Origin: JBHELT01 sp046262935
GTDB lineage: Bacteria > Actinomycetota > CADDZG01 > JAHWKV01
Reading direction: 5' to 3'
DNA: 44,390 bases
Assembly (NCBI GenBank): GCA_046262935.1
Contig: JBHELT010000079.1
Location: 1 to 44,390 of the forward strand
Below the pieces are notes generated by a model. That model was not told the DNA's origin and made no database searches. It was given only the letters and a program-made list of their open reading frames with translations. Every line of letters starts with the position of its first letter. Position 1 is the stretch's first letter. Both the position numbers and the translations under genes were made by a program. Positions 40,560 to 44,390 of the stretch are shown one piece after another.

Positions 40560-41229
40560 GCTACTTACTGGCCTGAAGACGAGGCCAGACTCACACCCGA
40601 GAGGGCAACGAGGACGGCCCGGTTCGAATTGGCTAACGATGAGGGTCGATCCCACGTCCATCGACTCAAGTGGCGATCCTCCGTTGGTAAGGCCCTCCGA
40701 CAACACCGCCGTGGTGGTTCCCCGAATATCGATCGCGGTGGTGTGCGCCATCGAGTCGATCCCTTTGGCATTCCCAGAAACGACGTTGTACCCGTTGGCT
40801 GCTGCAACTTCTGAAATCTCTCGCGCGTACTCCAGGGCTTTTGGATGCGCCGCTCTTGACCCAGAGACGGCAAGCCCTCTCGCGCCTAGCAGATCCAGGT
40901 TTGCCCTGCGCGTAGAACAGGATCGGGATGGGGATGGGGCTACGCAGGCGCCCCACGGGAAACTTCGGATGATCCGGGCTCAAGAGGATTGAGTGATCAA
41001 CCTCGGGGGGCAGCTGCAATCACCCCAAGGCATCGACGACACTCTGCGCTAGCGTGGGAGTGAGTCCGAGCTCAACGAGATCGCTGACGCCGTGAGTAGG
41101 TAGGTCGGCGCCAAACAGCCCTCGATCCTTGACCGCGAGGGCGATCGTGGCCAGCTTCTTCGGGCCCAGCCCCGGATGCTTCGAGAGGCTGTACCAGATA
41201 GAAACCGACTCTCGTTCCATGGTGTCCAC
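40560..41229 (-). pseudogene. DprA-like SLOG protein, broken
   Basis: Three frames together make a DprA-type protein. From GTG 41229 (AAGGAG five bases before), the first part reads SIWYSLSKHPGLGPKKLATI, the DprA N-terminal helix-hairpin segment. An in-frame TGA at 41020-41022 interrupts it. The same frame then continues LLSPDHPKFPVGRLRSPIPI and PILFYAQG. At about 40902-40908 a one-base shift leads to NLDLLGARGLAVSGSR, GYNVVSGNAKGIDSMAHTTA and GTTTAVLSEGLTNG, the nucleotide-binding SLOG core. After TLIVSQFEPGRP the family sequence is lost and the frame runs into the membrane gene. DprA loads RecA on incoming DNA, but SLOG relatives also serve in conflict systems. Two or more lesions argue for decay. 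Confidence 0.75.
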
Positions 41230-41377
41230 GTTAACTCCTTGCCGTCGAGTGGCGACTACTCCTAGCACCTGTGAGGCCCCGGCGGCTCTAAGCTCTTCCG
41301 CTATCACGTTCATGAGTGGTGCCTGATCGGAGCAGCTCATCTAATACAACTACGACCTTTCCTCGGACGTCCCAATC
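41221..41377 (-). pseudogene. C-terminal remnant of a phosphoribosyltransferase
   Basis: Just past the winged-helix stop, one frame reads DWDVRGKVVVVLDELLRSGTT, matching the PRPP-binding loop of type I phosphoribosyltransferases (hydrophobic strand, D-E/D, T/S-G-T-T). A +1 shift at about 41328-41331 continues as NVIAEELRAAGASQVLGVVATRR, the helix and strand that normally follow. The N-terminal two thirds of the enzyme are missing. The piece abuts the DprA-like remnant, so a phosphoribosyltransferase-DprA gene pair probably stood here. Confidence 0.6.
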
Positions 41378-41912
41378 AAGGCTCCTGCCAGCGATCGGCA
41401 ATCCCCTTGCCCATTACGTAAGACGCCCGCGTGTCACCCGACAGCCATTTGGCCTCGAAAGGCCACTCCGCTCTTCCGAACGTGCTCTTGCAGTACTTAG
41501 TGAAAGCGGCGAGCTGCGCGGCGAGTTGTCGTTGGTTCAACTTGGCCTCGCGTTCGACTTCTCTTATTGAGATCGGCTGTTCAGGCTTCTCAGCCGTCAG
41601 CTTCAAGACTGCGGAAACGGCCGGGAACCGGTCGAGGTCGCCTCTTAGTCGACTTAAGCGCTCGTCGGTCCACCATAGATGCTTGGCTTCCCGGGTCCCG
41701 GGTTCGAGCGTCTCACTTGATGCCACGGGAAGATCTTCTGTTGGATTTTCGTTGGCGAGAGCTTTAGCCAGTGCGGAGTAGACTGCCTGAAGCGCCCTGC
41801 GAGGGACAGGGACTAACACGATTTCCTCGATTTCCTCAGCCACTATTCTGCGTTTCTTCAGGCGTTCCCAGAGAAACTTCTGTTCGTCAGTCCAATCGCT
41901 CATCGTTTCCAT
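41376..41912 (-). CDS. Winged-helix-like protein with its own strong promoter
   Basis: A 178-aa soluble protein from ATG 41912, which has AGGGGG six bases before it. The first third (WTDEQKFLWERLKKRRIVAE) is helical and charged. The middle contains LWWTDERLSRLRGDLDRFPA. The last third (AVSAVLKLTAEKPEQPISIR, NQRQLAAQLAAFTKYCKSTF) has the helix-turn-helix and wing spacing of small winged-helix proteins. The end, WPFEAKW then TRASYVMGKGIADRW, is a recurring pattern in actinobacterial proteins of unknown role. It heads the broken phosphoribosyltransferase/DprA locus. A palindrome over its promoter suggests regulation, perhaps by itself. Confidence 0.72.
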   Translation of the reverse strand: METMSDWTDEQKFLWERLKKRRIVAEEIEEIVLVPVPRRALQAVYSALAKALANENPTEDLPVASSETLEPGTREAKHLWWTDERLSRLRGDLDRFPAVSAVLKLTAEKPEQPISIREVEREAKLNQRQLAAQLAAFTKYCKSTFGRAEWPFEAKWLSGDTRASYVMGKGIADRWQEP

Positions 41913-41939
41913 TGAAAACCCCCTAACTTTCTTGGCCCA

Positions 41940-41969
41940 ATAGTACTGTCGTGACAAGATTCTTGTCAA
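41940..41969 (-). promoter_or_regulatory. Sigma-70-type promoter with overlapping palindrome
   Basis: On the minus strand, -35 TTGACA (41969-41964) and -10 TACTAT (41945-41940) are separated by 18 bases. This is the best promoter match I saw in the window. A perfect 17-base palindrome, TGACAAGA-A-TCTTGTCA (41952-41968 on plus), covers the -35 and part of the spacer, as an operator would. Transcription would start near 41933. Confidence 0.75.
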
Positions 41970-42025
41970 GAGCGTGCCAGAACCGACCCTAGAAATAGAA
42001 GTTTCCAAGCGTATTCCTTATCTGG

Positions 42026-42031
42026 TACTAT
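42026..42031 (+). promoter_or_regulatory. -10 box for the AbiE-like pair, leaderless
   Basis: TACTAT ends 7 bases before the GTG at 42038, which is followed directly by ATG 42041. A transcript starting at 42038 would have no leader. A weak TTTCCA lies 18 bases further upstream as a possible -35. Confidence 0.5.
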
Positions 42032-42037
42032 TTCGCT

Positions 42038-43141
42038 GTGATGCGGAACATGCCGAAATCCGAAACAGAGCTCTTCTCTGAGGGCCTGGAATTGCTACGA
42101 CTCAGACTCCCGGCTGGATGGACACTCCGCCGAGTTTCCCGGCAGCAGCCGGACCTATTCACACGACCAGACGCCGAGATTGAAATCGCATCTCCAGATG
42201 GAGCCAGTGCCGCCCTATTGGTTGAGGTTCGCTCCGCCCTTGAAGCGTTCATGGTCCCCCGGCTTCTCGAAAACTGGCGCCTAACGACTCCCGACCCAAT
42301 CCTCGTCGTTGCTCCTTATATAAGCCCGCGCACGCAGGAGACCCTGGTGGCGGAAGGGATCAACTACATCGACTCAACGGGCAGGATTCGTCTGGAAATC
42401 GACCGGCCCGCGCTTTTCATACTCATTGAAACTGGGGCGAAGGCTTCTTCATCCTTTCAAACTTTCCCAGGCGATAGGCCGATGCGAACCCTCCGGGGAT
42501 CCCCTGCTACCAGGATCGTTCGAGCCCTCTGTGATTTCAGCCCTCCATACTCACCGTCAACAATTTCAAGACTCGCCAAAACCTCTGCAGCTAGCGTGTC
42601 TCGAGCGCTGACCCTGTTAGAACGTGATGGACTGATACAAAGAGAACCCCGCGGACCAGTCTTGGACGTTCAATGGGAGAGCTTGATACGACGTTGGACC
42701 GAGGATTATTCATTCCAGTCCACAAACAACGCTCGCGGATTCCTTGCGCCGAGAGGCGTCGAATCACTTATGGCCAAACTGCGCGACCGAAGGGACTACG
42801 TTCTTACGGGCTCCTATGCGGTTCCGGCCGAGGCTCGCACAGCCCCCGCGACCCTGCCCCTCCTCTACGTGCCTTCATTGATCGATGCTCTTGACGCCCT
42901 CGACCTACGACCGTCTGATTCCGGACCGAATGTCGTTTTGGCTGAACCTTTCATCTCAGTCTTCGTTGATAGAACGCGTGAGGAAGACTCGCTAACGCTC
43001 GCTTCCTTGCCGCAAGTTGCTGCGGACCTCCTGACCGGTCCGGGGCGGACTTCTGCAGAGGCGGATGGTCTCTTTGAATGGATGAGAAAGAACGAGCGAT
43101 CTTGGCGCAGGGATCCAAAGGACTCTCGAGATGCCCGGTGA
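42038..43141 (+). CDS. AbiEi-like antitoxin / winged-helix transcription regulator
   Basis: The 367-aa protein has an N-terminal restriction-fold-like alpha/beta region (AALLVEVRSALEAFMVPRLL, PILVVAPYISPRTQETLVAE, GINYIDSTGRIRLEI). A winged helix follows at about residues 150-215: ATRIVRALCDFSPPYSPSTI, then LAKTSAASVSRALTLLERDG. The C-terminal domain includes FLAPRGVESLMAKLRDRRDY. This layout matches type IV (AbiE/MenAT-like) regulators that sit before a nucleotidyltransferase toxin, and such a gene overlaps its 3' end by 11 bases. The start is GTG 42038 or ATG 42041; the nearby TACTAT box implies a leaderless message. The regulator probably represses its own operon. Confidence 0.78.
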   Translation: MMRNMPKSETELFSEGLELLRLRLPAGWTLRRVSRQQPDLFTRPDAEIEIASPDGASAALLVEVRSALEAFMVPRLLENWRLTTPDPILVVAPYISPRTQETLVAEGINYIDSTGRIRLEIDRPALFILIETGAKASSSFQTFPGDRPMRTLRGSPATRIVRALCDFSPPYSPSTISRLAKTSAASVSRALTLLERDGLIQREPRGPVLDVQWESLIRRWTEDYSFQSTNNARGFLAPRGVESLMAKLRDRRDYVLTGSYAVPAEARTAPATLPLLYVPSLIDALDALDLRPSDSGPNVVLAEPFISVFVDRTREEDSLTLASLPQVAADLLTGPGRTSAEADGLFEWMRKNERSWRRDPKDSRDAR

Positions 43142-43955
43142 GATAGATGCCCTGTACGTTCAGGCTAGAACGGCGTTGCTCGATGCTTTGGTGGCCTTAG
43201 AAGCACGGAGGGATTCGATCGTCATCGTCGGGGCCCAGGCCGTCTACTTGCGAACTGGAGAAGCCGACCTCGGCGTGAGTCCATATACAACCGATGGCGA
43301 TCTCGCTATTGACCCAGCTGTCCTCGAGGATGACCCGCTGTTAGAAGAAGCAATGAAGAAGGCTGGGTTCGCTCCTCAAGGCATGCCCGGACAATGGGTG
43401 TCGCTCAGCGATATTCAAGTTGACCTCCTTGTTCCCGAAACTCTTGTGTCCAACGAAGGATCACGCGGGGCGCGCATGCCTCCTCATCACAAGCACGCTA
43501 CTCGCAAAGTTCTCGGTATCGAAGGTTGCATCGTTGATAACGATCCGATGCTTATCGTTTCGTTGGATCCCACGGAAACGCGATCTATTGAAGCCCGGGT
43601 CGCTGGCCCAGGCGGTTTGATGGTGGCGAAGCTGGTCAAGATGTGGGAGAGGATCGGAACAAAGCGCGTGGAACCCAAGGACGCACTCGACACGTTTCGC
43701 CTTCTTCGGGCGATCGAGACGGCAGAACTGAAAGAGCGGCTTGAAGTGGTTCTTAACTCCAAAAACTCGGGCGAAGTTGGGGCGCAAGCTCTAAAGCAGC
43801 TCGAGAGTTTGTTTGGTGCAGAGGATTCAGCGGGGACGGAATCGGTGGCTGAAAGCCTTCAGCTATTTGAAGATCCCAGCACCGTCAAAGCAAGTTGTGC
43901 CGCTCTTGCAATGGATTTGATTAAAGCGCTTGACCCGCCAATTGCGGCCATGTAG
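43131..43955 (+). CDS. AbiEii/MenT-like nucleotidyltransferase toxin
   Basis: The 274-aa protein carries nucleotidyltransferase marks: IVIVGAQAVYLRTG (the G-x-Q/S-like motif), then Asp55 and Asp57 in YTTDGDLAID and a third acidic residue at Asp98 in IQVDLLVP. The later VAKLVKMWERIG and KDALDTFRLLRAIE segments match the AbiEii/COG4849 scaffold. MenT-type members add nucleotides to the 3' end of tRNA and so block translation; AbiEii members act in phage abortive infection. The exact target here is unknown. The upstream gene overlaps it by 11 bases, so antitoxin and toxin are coupled. Confidence 0.8.
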   Translation: MPGEIDALYVQARTALLDALVALEARRDSIVIVGAQAVYLRTGEADLGVSPYTTDGDLAIDPAVLEDDPLLEEAMKKAGFAPQGMPGQWVSLSDIQVDLLVPETLVSNEGSRGARMPPHHKHATRKVLGIEGCIVDNDPMLIVSLDPTETRSIEARVAGPGGLMVAKLVKMWERIGTKRVEPKDALDTFRLLRAIETAELKERLEVVLNSKNSGEVGAQALKQLESLFGAEDSAGTESVAESLQLFEDPSTVKASCAALAMDLIKALDPPIAAM

Positions 43956-44031
43956 TTGGCGGAGCAGGGCAAGATTCACGGAAGCTTCAGTCGGTTGGCC
44001 TGTCGCGAGCCGCTGTATCGGGTAAGCCGTG

Positions 44032-44190
44032 CTAACCCTTAGGCTTCGGCCTTTTGCCGCGCTCGATGTAGGTGATGAGGTCTCGATCGGGCTGGTAGGG
44101 GGGGCTGGGTGGAATCTTCGGCTCTACTGGGCCGGCATCTCCGGAAGGCCTTTCGATTGCAGGATCTGTTGGTGGCTTCTGTTCGGTCAT
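44032..44190 (-). CDS. Small Pro-rich peptide with LITY-ER motif, cassette B copy 2
   Basis: A 52-aa protein: MTEQKPPTDPAIERPSGDAG, then PVEPKIPPSPPYQPDRDLIT, then YIERGKRPKPKG. The last ~20 residues match the peptide at 40127-40297 (PDPELITYFERSQKP versus PDRDLITYIERGKRP), while the N-terminal half has drifted but stays Pro-rich and acidic. A GGGAGG ribosome site again overlaps the stop of the membrane gene upstream (TGAGGGAGG). Conservation of motif, order and coupling in both copies argues it is a real gene. Confidence 0.75.
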   Translation of the reverse strand: MTEQKPPTDPAIERPSGDAGPVEPKIPPSPPYQPDRDLITYIERGKRPKPKG

Positions 44191-44206
44191 GCTGGATACA
44201 CCTCCC

Positions 44207-44390
44207 TCAAGAGATTACATCTACTCCAAGCAGTGCGGCGGATACCATCAGCAAGAGCACAGCCAACTTCAACATGCCCGCCTTCCTGGCATTGATCAGC
44301 GCCGCTTCCTCGCTCATCTCCAATTGGCTATCGAGAAGACGGAGCGCGGTGAAGGCTGAGTCGGCTCTTAGATACTTCTCACGCAGTGAT
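44207..44390 (-). CDS. Helical membrane protein, cassette A copy 2, cut by the right edge
   Basis: The last 60 residues are visible; the frame is open to the right edge, so the start lies outside the window. It reads SLREKYLRADSAFTALR, then LLDSQLEMSEEAALINARKA, then the membrane segment MLKLAVLLLMVSAALLGV. It aligns with the membrane gene at 40308-40499 over this whole part. Upstream sequence would show whether a first membrane helix and a SLOG or other partner gene precede it. Confidence 0.7.
   Translation of the reverse strand, partial: SLREKYLRADSAFTALRLLDSQLEMSEEAALINARKAGMLKLAVLLLMVSAALLGVDVIS

Overview
The window looks like a chromosome segment of an uncultured or little-studied Actinomycetota. 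The evidence is the gene order on the minus strand: tig-clpP-clpX, valS-folC-ndk, mreB-mreC-mreD-mrdA-rodA, an RNase E/G gene, rplU-rpmA, obgE-proB-proA, then nadD, an LCP (LytR-CpsA-Psr) gene and rsfS. This is a classic actinobacterial synteny block. An LCP protein with a LytR_C tail, and several start codons lying 7-8 bases after a TANNNT box (leaderless transcripts), fit the same phylum. Base composition is moderate, in the mid-50s % GC judged by eye, so this is not a typical high-GC streptomycete or mycobacterium. The class cannot be decided from the sequence.

Layout. 1-2.7 kb: an accessory left edge with the 3' end of a secreted sialidase-like (BNR repeat) gene, a small secreted ORF, a DUF4258-like/DUF2283 pair and a Cys-rich protein. 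2.7-6.4 kb (minus): a compact operon of a 57-aa membrane protein, a PH-domain membrane protein, nadD, LCP, rsfS (apparent CTG start) and an Arg-rich protein, joined by several 4-base overlaps. 6.4-14.8 kb (minus): obgE-proB-proA-moxR-coxE-like-unknown-zwf-pgl. proB carries a one-base frameshift before its PUA domain. 14.8-16.25 kb: two divergent paralogues of unknown function between obgE and rpmA. 16.25-24.2 kb (minus): ribosomal proteins L27 and L21, RNase E/G and the rod-shape elongasome set. 24.3-28.9 kb (minus): valS-folC-ndk, preceded by what looks like a transcription attenuator with a nine-residue, Val-containing leader peptide. 28.9-32.7 kb (minus): a large inverted repeat, then clpX, clpP, tig and a small unknown. 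32.7-36.5 kb: a DUF5670 peptide, tRNA-Pro and tRNA-Gly, an M20 peptidase, a Ser/Pro-rich surface protein and an MFS transporter.

36.6-44.4 kb is an accessory island: a tandem winged-helix regulator, a second Cys-rich protein, a VapBC-like toxin-antitoxin pair, a methyltransferase, a HicB-like orphan, a broken phosphoribosyltransferase/DprA-like (SLOG) locus behind a winged-helix gene, and an AbiE/MenAT-like nucleotidyltransferase toxin-antitoxin pair. A two-gene cassette occurs twice here, at 40.1-40.5 kb and at the right edge. It encodes a helix-plus-membrane protein followed by a roughly 55-aa Pro-rich peptide with an LITY-ER motif. This cassette, linked to the SLOG remnant, is the best candidate for an undescribed system.

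Functionally the core covers cell elongation and wall assembly (MreBCD, RodA, PBP2, LCP), protein quality control (Tig, ClpXP), ribosome biogenesis (L21, L27, Obg, RsfS, RNase E/G), proline synthesis, NAD synthesis and the oxidative pentose phosphate entry. The accessory ends carry conflict-type and surface genes.
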